A stretch of DNA of 64,000 nt from Salvia splendens (lineage: Eukaryota; Streptophyta; Magnoliopsida; Lamiales; Lamiaceae), in contig NC_056041.1 of the NCBI RefSeq assembly GCF_004379255.2, positions 14,353,559 to 14,417,558 of the forward strand, given 5' to 3'. The notes under the pieces are model-generated. The model did no database searches. It was not told the origin of the DNA and saw only the letters and a program-made list of their open reading frames with translations. Of this stretch, positions 35,365-46,224 are shown in pieces. The translations under genes and the position numbers were made by a program. Within the stretch, counting starts at the first letter, position 1; every line of letters begins with the position of its first letter.

Positions 35365-35376
35365 GCTCTGATACCA
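35365..35376 (-). promoter_or_regulatory. Primer-binding site for initiator tRNA-Met
   Basis: Reversed, the 12 bases read TGGTATCAGAGC, the standard plant PBS complementary to the 3' end of initiator tRNA-Met. It lies three bases inside the LTR end, in minus orientation. Confidence 0.93.
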
Positions 35377-35379
35377 CTC

Positions 35380-38300
35380 TGTCACGACCGCCCATACAAA
35401 GGGTACCACAAACGCGGCGATCGTGACCGACGTGCATGGATAACAGTTTAAAAGAACAACTTAATTAATTTAAAGAAGGGAAAACAACTTAGTTTAAAGA
35501 TTATAAGGTTATATTTTTTTCGAAAAGACATAAGATAAAATACTTTTAAAAAAGGACAACGGAAAAATTAGACTTAAGAAATACATCAATTAAAAATTAA
35601 AGTAAAACAAACATTTAACTTAAATCTCGAAGAATACCATTTTAAAAGGCAACGTAAAACTTGTTTAAAACTCATCACCACCATACAGGTTCAAACACAA
35701 AAACATAAAGGAAAGATTAAGTCTTGTGTCATAGTTCAAATTATAGCAGCGGAAAAATAAGGTTTAAGGAGAGTCAAGGATAACGCCTATGTATGAAGAC
35801 ACAACGCATCCTAGGTACTTAAGCCAGCTCAACATCCACCGCAACATCCCGCTCAACCTGCACATAAGAAAGATAATATGCAGGGCTAAGTACTTGTTGT
35901 ACTCAATGGGCTCATGCCGAAAACATTTTAATAAGTTATGTCATCCATACCAGTGATCTCGAGTTTTATGTAGTAAGAAATATCACGAGAAACACAAAAA
36001 TATTCAAGTCTGGCCAGACAATTTATCTCCCCACTTTTCACATCAATCCATCAATCACATCACAGTGCGACGATAGTGTGGCCACACTATTCGCCCACGA
36101 GACCGGCCGACTTGCAAGGACGGCTCACGATCCCACCAGTGTACACAGCCCGACAGGGTTTACGGCCCTACTCGGACCCGAATTCGTTTCACAACACAGC
36201 CATATAGCCTAACGGAGTAAACTCATACGAACTAGGCATCAGGCACACAATCTCATAACAAAAACAACATGGCATGAGATAACAGTTAAACCACCCTTAT
36301 ATCTCCACATAATATTTTTCGGAAAAGTAAAGAGGTTTGAAAAGAAAGCCCACCTCGTTATCTTAGCAATTCACAACCCAACTTAGCAACTCTCGATCCT
36401 CGAGCTCACGAGTACACAACACCCTTGTCAACGACAACACAAGTCAGCCTCACACAACAACACATTACTATGCATGTCCTATAGTTTCCCTCTCATCGTT
36501 TTCCTCAATTTCCCAAACCCAACATACATCTCAAAGGTGTAAACACACGTAACACATTTCAACTTATCACAAGTGATTTCAACATTTAAGCACATTCCTT
36601 GGACATACATGCATCATACAATACTTTTAAACTTGAAAAATAAGTGTCATTTAATCAAGGCAGAAAACTGGCAGAATTGCGCGACCGTTTTGTAAAAATC
36701 ACTTTAAATTCACCCGACCTCAAAACATGCTAAATTTTGGTCACGATGCAGAGGACACATTCAAGTTCATCCATGAAAATTTTCATATCAAAATCGCATC
36801 ATTTGGTCAGTCATATCACATATTGAACTCTCTGGTCGGAACATACAATTTCTGACAGTATTGCGCAGTTCATTTGAAAAATTCACCATAATTTCATACG
36901 ATGCCCTGAAAGGAAAGAGGCTGAAATTTTAACACAACACAGAAGACACTTCAAATTTTCATATAGTTCAAGAATCACATCAATCGGAGGTCATTTGGTC
37001 AGTCAAACAGAAAACGAAACATTCATGGCGAGAACTCACGTCTCTGGCAGATTTGCGCAGTCAACTTCAAAAATTTATTAAAAATTCATTTTTCGATAAA
37101 ACAGGCTGAAATTCACACGAGACACAGAAAACACCTCGAAGTTTACTCAGTAAAAATTTCGTAGCAAAATTCGTTCGTTTGATGGGTCGAATACAGATCA
37201 TAAGTCACTGGTCGTGCATCACAGATTTCTGGTTCAAATTCGGAAATAGGGTTTTTAAAACTTCCACAACACAACCACCGATTTTTCATGCTCGAAAACA
37301 CATAATCATGCTTACACGTTCCTCATACACATATTTGCATACAAACTCATATTATTCACAAATATTTCGATCCAATACACATGATTCCAATCAACAACGT
37401 AAAAATCAAACAAGTTCTTACGAACACACAATTTCCCTCCCGTTAAAACTTGCGATCTATCAAACCTACACTCCCTCCATGCATGTAGGACTCAAAACAC
37501 GGTTCAAAAGAGAAGGAAGAGAAAAAGTGTGCAAATATACCTTCCTTTGACAAAACGAATCGGTAGAACGAAGAGTGAAGCGATTCGTCGGAGGCTCTCG
37601 AAAATAACTTCAACGGATTGCAAGAAAAAGAGTTGGATGGAAGATTTTTGGAGATGGGAGAGTGGGGGAAGATGAAAAAAGCGTGTGGGGAGAGAATGAG
37701 GGAGAGGAAGGCGTGTGAAAATAGTGGCTAGGGTTAGGATTTATTCTATTTTATGTACTAGGTTTAATTCACACCCAATTAATAATTAAATTGTGGGAGG
37801 AATAAATTAAATAAAAATCTCACAATTAGAACACAAAGTAAGCGTGTATTTTGAGGGGATTAATTCCAAAATTTGTTGATTTAATTACAAGGAAATATAT
37901 CAATATTTACTTGGAGAGAATATATTCATAATTTAGGAAATAAAAATAATGAATACAAGGAAACAAATAAATTAGATCTCCAAGTAGGGAAAAGGGGTGG
38001 GAGCCGAAAATTTTAAGAAGAAATTGCACAATGAAATTATTTAAATCCTCAATTAAAAGAATAGGATTTAAATTAGGTAATTTCTTTATGAAAAAAAGGC
38101 TCCCATAAAATAGGCAACAATTGATTAAATTCCCACAAGGAAAATATTGCATAGGGGGCGTGTGATATGGAGGAAAATAGAAGAAAAATATTCACATACC
38201 CAATTAATTAGACATGAGAATTTATTTGAATAAAAAGGGATCCCACAAATTAGGAAACAAATAAAACATTCTCCCAAATTTTATTGGAGGGGGCCGAAAA

Positions 38301-38829
38301 ACTAGGCTCAAATAGCCAAGGCAAAAATCCTAACTCTTTTATTTTGGGGTGAAGAAATAAAATATAACATGATTTAATTGGATTAAATTCAAAAGAAGGA
38401 GAGTCAATAAAGCACCAATTAAATCAAATGAAAAATAATCCAATCTCCTATTGGAGATTTTCGAAACTCCCAAGGATAAATGGATGTAGTTCGAATTTCA
38501 TGTAGTGTAATTTAAGGTCCATTGGTTTGGATTTAATTTGGAATAATGTCCCAAAATAATTAATTAAATCCACAAAAAGAAGTACTATTTCAATAGTTAG
38601 GGATGGCCGAATTTTTCAATGAATTGACTTGGTAAAGAATAAATGCATGGTCCTATTAATTATTTCCCCACATTGGAATAATATAAAATCTCAAGCTCGT
38701 CATTCCACAATAACCACGTCAATTTATTTCACATAAAACACTTAATCATATTGAATCAAACGTTCCAAAATTCCAAAATTCCAAAATTCCAATAACATAA
38801 AAAGAAGTCACAAAAGTTTGGGATGTTAC
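35380..38829 (-). mobile_element. Long 5' LTR (about 3.45 kb) of a Gypsy element, Tekay/Del-like
   Basis: On the minus strand the LTR ends GGTCGTGACA next to the PBS; its start (GTAACATCCCAAACTT) lies at 38829, where amidase coding sequence resumes. A 3-kb LTR with a tRNA-Met PBS fits the Tekay/Del lineage. The LTR contains 'GAGCTCACGAG', AT-rich and GA-rich zones; ORFs inside (37179, 37907) look like chance. The matching 3' LTR is not in the window in recognisable form. The insertion separates the amidase gene from its 5' part. Confidence 0.75.
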
Positions 38830-38830
38830 G

Positions 38831-40254
38831 GAAGGAGACGCGGCGGCGGATTGGCGGATTTGGGGGAATTGCACGGTATTCCAGTGCTCCTCAAGGATAC
38901 GATCGGGACGCGCGATTAGCTCAACAACACCGCCGGTTCCTACGCTCTGCTCGGATCGAAGGTGCAGCGCGACGCTGCGGTGGTGGAGCGGCGCCTTGAT
39001 TTTAGGTAAGGCGAGCTTGAGTGAGTGGAATAGGTTCCGTTCTCTCAGTGGAGTTCCCAATGGCTGGTGTGCTCGCTCCGGACAAGGAGTGGTTTGTGCC
39101 TCTTAACCCTCTCTTGTCGTCTTTTTTTTTGGTGTGTATAATTCTGTGAATTTTTTGTACAGTAGATAATCATACATTGCGCTTGCCAATTAGATATAGT
39201 TTGTGTGATTGCCTGCAAAGATTTTTGGTTCATTGGAACCTACAAATTTATAGTATGAGTAAACATGATCCGTTTGGAGAAGGACAGTTCAACTCAAGCT
39301 GACTGCTTAACAACCAGGTCTAGTTTGGGGGTTGCTGGAGAGATTTGGTGTATGTTTAACAGATTCTTGTTGTCTAGTAGCCATAGTTTTTCATTCTTTT
39401 GTCAATGCTATAGAATCCGTATCTGTCATCTGGGACTCCATGTGGATCGAGCAGTGGATCTGCAATATCATGGTGTGTGTTTCCCTCGGGAGTGAGACTC
39501 ACAGCTCCATCATCTGTCCCTCGGTTAACAGCTCGGTCGTGGGGATCAAGCCAACTGTTGGCCTCACGAGCCGAGCAGATGACACCCCGTTGGGAGGCAT
39601 CCAAGTACATCCCTGAAGGCGGCTTCTTAATGAAGATGCTCTGAAAGGAAAGAGGCTCGGTATAATTAGGCATCCCTTCATGGAGAAAATACATGGTACT
39701 GCTGAATCTGAAGCTTTTGAGCTTCATATAGATACACTGAGGTGAATTTTCATATCAACTCTAATATTGAATCTGATGAGCTAAAGGAAGTAGGAAGTTT
39801 AGTTTGTTTGATGTTGTTTTGAGAGGTGCACAAATAATTGACAACTTGAAGATAGATCAAATAGAGACGATTCCTGATCCAAATCAAAGTGGTGAGATCT
39901 CAATAATCATGGCGGCTGAGTTCAAGGCACACATACACGTTTACCTGAAAGAATTGGATGATTCTCCTGTGCGTTCTTTAGCAGATATCATCGCCTTCAA
40001 CGAGAATAATCCGGAGTTGGTACGTATTTGCACTTCTAGTTTTCAAATCCATTACTTGGACCTATATATATTGCTCCTACTATAATCTAGAGCTATGTGT
40101 GAAGTTTATATTGCTCCTACTATAATCTACGAGAGAGACGGGATGCCGTTTGGGATATGCTTCAGAGGATTGAAAGGCAGCGAAGCAAAGCTGATAGAGA
40201 TTTCGTATGGGTTTGAGCAAGTTACAAAAGTTCGAAAACCTCCTTCTCTTGGCT
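38831..40254 (+). pseudogene. Amidase-family pseudogene, copy A
   Basis: Amidase-signature enzymes hydrolyse amides with a Ser-cisSer-Lys triad. Pieces in order: GELHGIPVLLKDTIGTR (containing the triad lysine, 38860-38910), a region around GKASLSEWNRFRS (39010-39050), CVSLGSETHSSIICPS plus SVVGIKPTVGLTSRA (39470-39570), HPFMEKIHGTAESEAF (39670-39715), DNLKIDQIETIPDP and KELDDSPVRSLADIIAFNEN (39840-40017), then after a GT..AG intron MPFGICFRGLKGSEAKLIEI to a TGA at 40252. Breaks: a stop in TR(*)LNN, a deletion-frameshift before GKASL, loss of the GSSSGS block around the catalytic serines and a frameshift after TSRADD. The 5' part is cut off by the Gypsy LTR. The second copy starts at the other end of the window. 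Confidence 0.88.
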
Positions 40255-42120
40255 GAATCGTTCTGAATGTTGTAAGTTTTTAAATTTGTTATTAACTGAT
40301 GTGTTATGACAGGCTTCTTAGTTGTTCAGACTTTAGAATTTAATATATGTACTATTGTATTGGTGTTGCTAGTAGCTAGTTCTATCATCGTTTTTTACAC
40401 ATTTTCGAGATTTATGTTTAAAATGGTTATTGTTATGGCTTCACACTAGATCAAAGTTCAAAATTGGCTGTTTTTAGCTTGCTTTACTAGTGTATTTACA
40501 CTAGTTTATTCAGTTATCCGACTACAAATTACATAGACGATTAATTGTCTAAGAAATCAAGCCTGCTATTATGTCATCTATATATGTAACGTCGTATAAC
40601 GTGACATCGATGTAACATGTAGATGTAAATAGATTTCAATTCTTATCTGTGTTTAATCAAAAGCTCATTTCGTGGAAGAAGTCTATACACAAACACAATT
40701 CCATGATGCAGATCACGACGTACTTCATATTTTTGGCTAAATAGATCTCTACTTTTCCTCATTCTAAGTGAATTAAGTTGGCATTCCTTTTTTGATGTCT
40801 CAATCTAATTAATGAATCATTATTTTTTTTTTAATCTTCCAAAAATCAATTCTTTTAAACTCTCTTGTTTATTCTTTACTCATAATCACTTATATTTTAT
40901 TTTTTCTGCTCAACTTACTAAAAGTATTTTCTTAACTTATTCATTGATTAATTTGGAATGGATGGATTATTATTAGCATTATTTTGCTTAAACTCAGTAA
41001 TTATATAGTGATGACATTCTTGGGTAGAATGAGTACTACCTATTAGTTTGAACATTTTATTGGTAATATTATTGAAAGCTTAAGGACATTTTTTATACTC
41101 TCTCCGTCCCTATATATATGTCTTGTTTTGACTTCACAAGAGTTTTAAAAAATACCTCATAAAAGAAAGTGACTTGAAAAAGTAAGTGAGTTGAAAAAGT
41201 TAGTAGTATGTGAGTCCTACTATTATATTTTATTAATTTTATAATATAATGTGAGAGATAATTTTATAAGGAAAATAAGTTAGTAGAATGTAGGGTCTAT
41301 TACTAAAAGTAAGTGAGACAATTAACAAGAGATGTACTAAAAGGATAAACTGGGACACATAATGGAGGACGAAGGGAATTCAACATAATCTTTTACTAGT
41401 ACTTTTTAATTATTATTTATTTTTCATACTATTTGTTATATATTCTAGTAATTAAATAATTAAATTTTGTTGTCACCCAATCACGTAATTACATTCATAT
41501 GCCAATAATATTTTTATGTGAATTAAATTGAAAGAAAATGAAATTTTTTATATTCATATGCTAATTAAAATTTAAATACTATTGAAAAAAAGAAAAAAAA
41601 CAAAAAAAATGCGAAAAAGGGTGATCTAAGTCTCAAACACATTATACTTGATCTACCTAATGTCCTAATCACATCTTCCCATTATGCTACTCGTCCCTGA
41701 AAATTTGTTACTTATTTCCATCGTCATCCCTGAAAATTTATCACCTTTCACTTTTATTATTTTTTATAGTGGACCCTATATTCCACTAACTCATTCATAC
41801 TCACAATTTATTATAAAACCAATATATAAAAGTAGGACGCACATGCCAACAACTTTCTTAAATGGTGACGCACGTTTTTATGTTTGGATCAATTGGGCCT
41901 TTCTTAAATGGGGTTTGACTTTTGATAAATTTTATCAAATGACCCAATTTAAATGGAGTAAATAATTTGGTTCATTAACTTGTTACTATTCGAAAAGTTG
42001 ATGAACGAGTTTGGTTTTAAGACTAATTACTTTTATTTTATTAAAATAATTAGTACATGACATTATTTAATTAATGACTTACTATATGTAATTGGATTAA
42101 CCTAAATAGTACATGCTATT
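40255..42120 (+). repeat. Downstream flank of amidase copy A, inverted at 62010-63710
   Basis: Non-coding AT-rich DNA that is nearly identical, antiparallel, to 63710-62010 as far as about 41850 (for example ATGTAACGTCGTATAACG-type text at 40600 against 63370). It includes two MITE-like inserts shared by both copies. Confidence 0.9.
41098..41377. mobile_element. Stowaway-like MITE
   Basis: CTCTCTCCGTCCCTATATA at the left, AATGGAGGACGAAGGG at the right, about 280 bp, TA at the left flank. The same insertion exists in the inverted copy (about 62593-62872), so it predates the duplication. Confidence 0.75.
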
Positions 42121-42122
42121 AA

Positions 42123-42388
42123 TCATCTTCTGCTCAAGCCAGAGATGAGATCTACAAACAAGTCCTCACTGCAAGGTATGGTGAGTCCACCCATCGGGTG
42201 ATTGACCCAAATTCTTCCTCGGCTTGACACAACAATTCTTGAAATGAAGGATGGTTCAAGTACGTGACTGGAATCACAAACCGCTTGTTTTCATTATCAC
42301 CGGCGTAGATGGCAACGTGCCCTTTGGGAACTTCGGCTGACCTTCTTTCATTGGAGAAAGATCGTCTCAAAATTTGTCGAATGACCAT
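42123..42388 (-). pseudogene. SAUR (small auxin-up RNA) gene with a one-base frameshift
   Basis: Translation begins [17 protein letters not shown], then [35 protein letters not shown] and QAEEEFG: the SAUR core domain of small auxin-induced proteins that inhibit PP2C.D phosphatases and promote cell expansion. After EEFG the frame is lost. Skipping one position (the family has GF at this point; GGGTC here in place of GGGTTC) restores [20 protein letters not shown] followed by SGLSRR and a TGA at 42123. So a single T has been lost. The frame as it stands ends at 42152 with [18 protein letters not shown] genes are intronless, as here. I start at 42388 because this ATG matches the usual family start; an upstream ATG would add about 22 residues. 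The frameshifted product may still be made but lacks the conserved C-terminus. Confidence 0.9.
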
Positions 42389-42424
42389 TTTTTGAACCTT
42401 TTCTAGACTTAGTGTTTTATGATA

Positions 42425-43737
42425 GGAACTTCCTGAAATGATAAAATGACTCAACTATAGTGAAACTGAGGGACTAACTTTCAATAAATAGACAAAATTT
42501 CTGCCAAAAAAGGGTATCATAGTAGTTTCATCCAACTGTTATTTTTTATTATTAGTATAGATTCTTTCAAAAGTTGTGGACGAAAGTTGTACGCCAATGA
42601 TGGTGTATTGGATAATAGTAGGTGGGTGTACACTTAGATTCAAGAAGAGGTGTGGGAGTAATTTTGTAAATAGATTCAACAAGAGTTGATATGTTTGTGT
42701 TGGCATACTCTACTCACTCTCATATGGAGTATTAATATCCATTGCAATTATGGGAAAGCAGCGAAATACATATAATAAATATATTAAGGTGAGATCTTTC
42801 GTATCTTCCTAATGATTTGTTACCATTACGACAAAAAATAATTATGAAATAAATGTAAATGACTAATCAATTAAGGTGAAACGTTTCCTTATTTAATTGT
42901 CTCATTTTAGGCGTTTTTCTTACCATAACTAATTCACTCATATTTTCTATTTATGTCTCCCTTATTTTATTATTTATTTTCTCTTTCTATTAATTATTTC
43001 ATATATTCATTATTATTGTATTTATCTTTTACATATATATTTACTTTGTCCATCCCATAAAATTAGTAATTCTTTCCAATTTGATTCGTCCTATAAATGT
43101 GCTGCAATCTCCACTGAAAATAGTATATTATTCTCAATAGAAACAATAGTATTTCTTTCATCCCATAAAAATAGATATTTTTTATTTTGGTTTGTTTCAA
43201 TAAATTAGTTATTTTTATTTTTAATAACTTTTTTTTAAATGTGGTAAATTTAATTTTTCGTATCTCTATTTTCCTTTACTAATTGTGTGCTTTTGTGTCA
43301 TCCCAATGTATACTTTTGTGAAATGAAGGAAGTAATAAAAATAATAATAAAATTGAAATTAATACTCCCTTCATCCCATAAAGATTGTCCCATTTTTCCA
43401 TTTTCGTCCGTCCCATAAAGTTTGTTTCACTTTTTACCATTTTTTGTAGTGAACCTTATATTCCATTAACTCATTTCTAAAACTCGTGTCCGGTCAAAGT
43501 GAGATAATCTTTATGAGACGGAGTGAGTAGTAAAAAAGAAGAATGTCAATGGACATATTCATACCTAAAAAATAATAATAAATAATAATGAAGTTTACTA
43601 AAAAAATAATAATAAATTTCGTTTTTCATGTAGACTCACCAATGCACCAAAAACTCCAAATCTTAAAATATAAGAGCAGCCGTGTTATATCAGGTCATAT
43701 TCAGTACATAGTGTATTAAAAACTGTATTAGGTGATC
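42425..43737 (-). repeat. Inverted copy of the 25862-27095 block
   Basis: Antiparallel match, including the MITE at 43372-43527 and AT-rich text around TTACCATAACTAATTCACTC. It joins dirigent copy B without the 10-kb interruption seen at 15.7-25.9 kb, apart from the retroelement insertion. Confidence 0.88.
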
Positions 43738-44273
43738 TGATACAGTTGGGAGGTCACTGGATCACATGGCATGTCGAGAGGCTCCATATGGCCGACATCA
43801 TTAGTCGTTGGGATACATTGCCAATCCGGTTGATTGGGAGGTTGCGGATATAACAACGGCGCTTGATCATACGTCAAAGAACTCTGCTGGGTGCGCACCC
43901 ATGGCGGGTCCCAGCAAGTGGGCTATCGGGCCTGGTAGGGATGAAATTGTGGGTGGAAGTGTCTATCCACAGGATATGATTGTTGCAGATCTAATGATCC
44001 AATCGGATGGTGTGATGGCTGATATATGGGTTGCGATGGGTGGTGTTGTGGTGGCTGATACGCAGTTTCCTGGCGCAGCCATGGCGGGTGCCAGGAAGTG
44101 GGTTTACGGGCTTGGTAAGGATGGTGTTGTGGGTGGATTATCTCATCCTGTGGATATGGATATGTTGGTTGTTGATCTAACGCTCTGATCGGATGGAGCA
44201 GGGGTTGAGATACGGGCTGCCATGGGTGGTAATCTGCCTGCCGAAGTTGATATCCGGTGTAGCTGTACGACAT
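43738..44273 (-). pseudogene. Gln/Pro/His-rich gag-like N-terminal frame with internal repeat
   Basis: From ATG at 44257 (track frame open from 44273) the minus strand reads MSYSYTGYQLRQADYHPWQP and continues with two similar modules: YQARKPTSWHPPWLRQE and YQAR(*)PTCWDPPWVRTQ, about 160 bp apart. One in-frame stop lies at 43923; after it the frame stays open to the last bases of the element (…MEPLDMPCDPVTSQLYQ). The composition recalls the start of a retroelement gag protein but has no diagnostic motif. Position just after the LTR-like part supports gag. Confidence 0.45.
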
Positions 44274-44596
44274 GTAGACAGCGATTCAGAGGAAGAGATC
44301 TCAATGAAAGCACCAATTGTTAAGGGTGAAGTTCCCTTAACATGATAAAAGGCAGTCGCCAGAGCTTTGCCGGACGATCAAACCAAGATTTAGGATTGCA
44401 AAAAGATAAAATACGATAAAAGCTAAAAAGATAATTTCATATTTCTTAATTGAAATAGAAGAATACAATATCTCCTATTTATAGAACTACTCCGACTTAG
44501 GGAATAAGAAACTAATGATATGGGAAAAATATGCAAATCAATAACTAATTAAATAATGATAAGAGAGATATTTCATATGTCTGCACGCACGTATCA
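43738..44596 (-). mobile_element. 859-bp retroelement insertion with exact 5-bp target duplication
   Basis: Flanked by TGATC on both sides (43733-43737 and 44597-44601), and copy A at 15470 has the empty site. The ends are inverted: TGATAC…GTATCA. On the minus strand it starts with an LTR-like part (44596-44326, TATA box TCTATAAATAGG, ending CCCTTAACA), then ATTGGTGCTTTCATTGAG, then a coding-like stretch. Either the whole 859 bp is a solo LTR or it is an LTR plus gag-start unit that moved as one piece. Confidence 0.85.
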
Positions 44597-44635
44597 TGAT
44601 CCCTTTCAGGCAGCAACCCTAACACTAGTAGGCAT

Positions 44636-44981
44636 TCAAGGGTGAGCAACCTCGATATCATACTCAAGAATAGCATCTCCATTAGTATTGTTCAAGAAAT
44701 AAGTCTTGACGAAAACAGTCCCTTGAGCCCTCCTGAACCTTCCTCTTCCTCCGACCACCGCCGACGTGATCTCCGGCCCTTCCGTCAGCAAGTCGTCGAT
44801 GGCGTACACGGACCCGAACCCAATCGGATTGCTCTCCTGCCCGGGTGGGCCTGCGATGCGGGTTGGATCCGCTTAGGGTATCGTGGATGAAGAAATGGAA
44901 GTGTGTTGTCTGCAGCTTGACTGGCTTGCCTTGTACGTTGAGCTTTGCGAGTAGGACTTTGAGAGCGCTGTGCTTGCGCAT
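44636..44981 (-). pseudogene. Dirigent protein pseudogene, copy B
   Basis: Minus strand: MRKHSALKVLLAKLNVQGK, PVKLQTTHFHFFIHDTLSGS, then (after the same frameshift as in copy A) GFGSVYAIDDLLTEGPEITS AVVGGRGRFRRAQGTVFVKT and …NNTNGDAILEYDIEVAHP with the natural stop at 44636. Here the tyrosine codon of GSVYAIDD is intact, unlike copy A. Relative to copy A, the segment from NAQGMY to REMAVVG is missing; the join is in frame and lies between two similar GTGGTCGGA/GTGGTTGGA sites. The N-terminus lacks a signal peptide in this frame. Confidence 0.9.
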
Positions 44982-45465
44982 GTGGAGAGAATGATAAGAA
45001 GAATGCAGGATAAAATTATTGTTTTCTCCATTGCTTGATATGATAATTTATCTTTTTGTGTGTGTGTGTGATGAGTTCTGTTGAGATGGGTTCGTTATTT
45101 ATAGCGAATGTGGTTTTTGGAAGAGTTAGATTCGTAAAAGAATTTATTGACTTTAATATATATGTATATGTCCAAATTTGGAATATTGTTAATTATTAGG
45201 GATTCCCACTAATCAATCATTACAAAGGTTTCAATTTTCATAATTGAATTTGGAAGATTTTGAAAAGTCTCAAAACTGAATTTGGAAGATTAAAACTGAA
45301 TTTTCAACATTTTAATATCATAATTAGTGTAAAAGTAAAATTAGCAAGTGAATGAATCTAGAAGCGACCAACATGCTATCTAAGCTTATCTAGATAGAGA
45401 CGCTCGCAATTTTTTCTTCTTTTATGAATTTCAATATAAATTTTTGTGTAGATTCAAATACCTAA
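44982..45465 (-). promoter_or_regulatory. Promoter region of dirigent copy B
   Basis: TATAAATA-type box on the minus strand near 45100 (…CGCTATAAATAACGAACCC). From there to about 45310 the sequence matches the copy A promoter on both sides of the Mutator-like insertion, giving the uninterrupted version. A (GT)n tract lies at 45056-45070. Confidence 0.6.
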
Positions 45466-45470
45466 GTATG

Positions 45471-46148
45471 TGATGGGGTACGGACTAAACAAGCCCAATA
45501 GCAGTGATGGCCCATCAGCCCAAAGACCAAGGAAGAGTATCAGTTCGGCATTACCAAAGAGTTCGGCCCTAGCCTACAGCTCGGTAAAAGCCGACCAATC
45601 AGTTCGGCATTACCAAAGAGTTCGGCCCCAGCCTACAGCTCGGTAAAAGCCGACCAATCAAGCTCTACTCTCAGATCGGCAAAAGCTGCTCGGCAATAGT
45701 TCAGCAGTTCGGTCTCAGTATTCGACCGAACTGGGAGATAGTGGACTCATGCAGAACCTCCACGACCTCCACTACACGATCTATTCAGTGGTGGACCCAT
45801 GCAAGATCTCATGACCTCCACGACATCCACGATCTAATTAGTGATGATGTAAGCCACGACCTAATTAGTGATGATGTAAGCCACGACCTAGTTAGTGGTG
45901 ATGCAAGCCACGATCTTAGTTCAATGTATAAATAGAACTTAGATCAGATAGGAAAAGTTCTCTAGAGATCAAAGATCAAATAGCAAGTCTGTATTGTAAG
46001 CTGTAGAAAACAGATCAAGCAATACAACTCTGCCCTCTTTTCTTCCCGTGGACGTAGATTTACCTCAGTAAATCGAACCACGTAAATCTCTGTATCGTGA
46101 TCTGTATTTTCCTACATTCATCACCATCAAAAATTCGCCCAACCATCA
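45471..46148 (+). mobile_element. 5' LTR of the Tat-like element
   Basis: Begins TGATGGGGTACGG, ends CCAACCATCA. It contains a ~61-bp tandem duplication built on AGTTCGGCATTACCAAAG (45538-45660) and three GATGATGTAAGCCACGA-type repeats (45838-45915). Reading both LTRs side by side I find one difference (C at 45671, T at the matching place). Confidence 0.97.
45927..45934 (+). promoter_or_regulatory. LTR TATA box
   Basis: TATAAATA after a GATCTTAGTTCAATG context; same motif in the 3' LTR at 52335-52342. Probable start of the retroelement transcript about 30 bp downstream. Confidence 0.7.
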
Positions 46149-46168
46149 CTGGCGCCGTCTGTGGGAAA
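46149..46168 (+). promoter_or_regulatory. Primer-binding site region
   Basis: TGGCGCCGTCTGTGGGAAA follows the LTR after one base. I do not assign the tRNA; similar sites occur in other plant Tat-type elements. Confidence 0.7.
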
Positions 46169-46224
46169 CAGAGAACCAAATTTGTGATAAAGCGAATTTT
46201 TGACCCTTTTTCCACCCCAAAAAA

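Noticed and set aside
37179..37550. 123-codon plus-strand frame
   Set aside because: Inside the long Gypsy LTR, no domain, and the LTR is on the opposite strand.
43808..44188. 126-codon plus-strand frame
   Set aside because: Complementary shadow of the gag-like minus frame in the 859-bp insertion; the minus frame fits the LTR orientation.
45741..45935. 64-codon frame DDVSHDLISDDVSHDL, also at 52149-52343
   Set aside because: Lies in the LTR and reflects its short tandem repeats; identical in both LTRs, so conservation is not evidence of coding.
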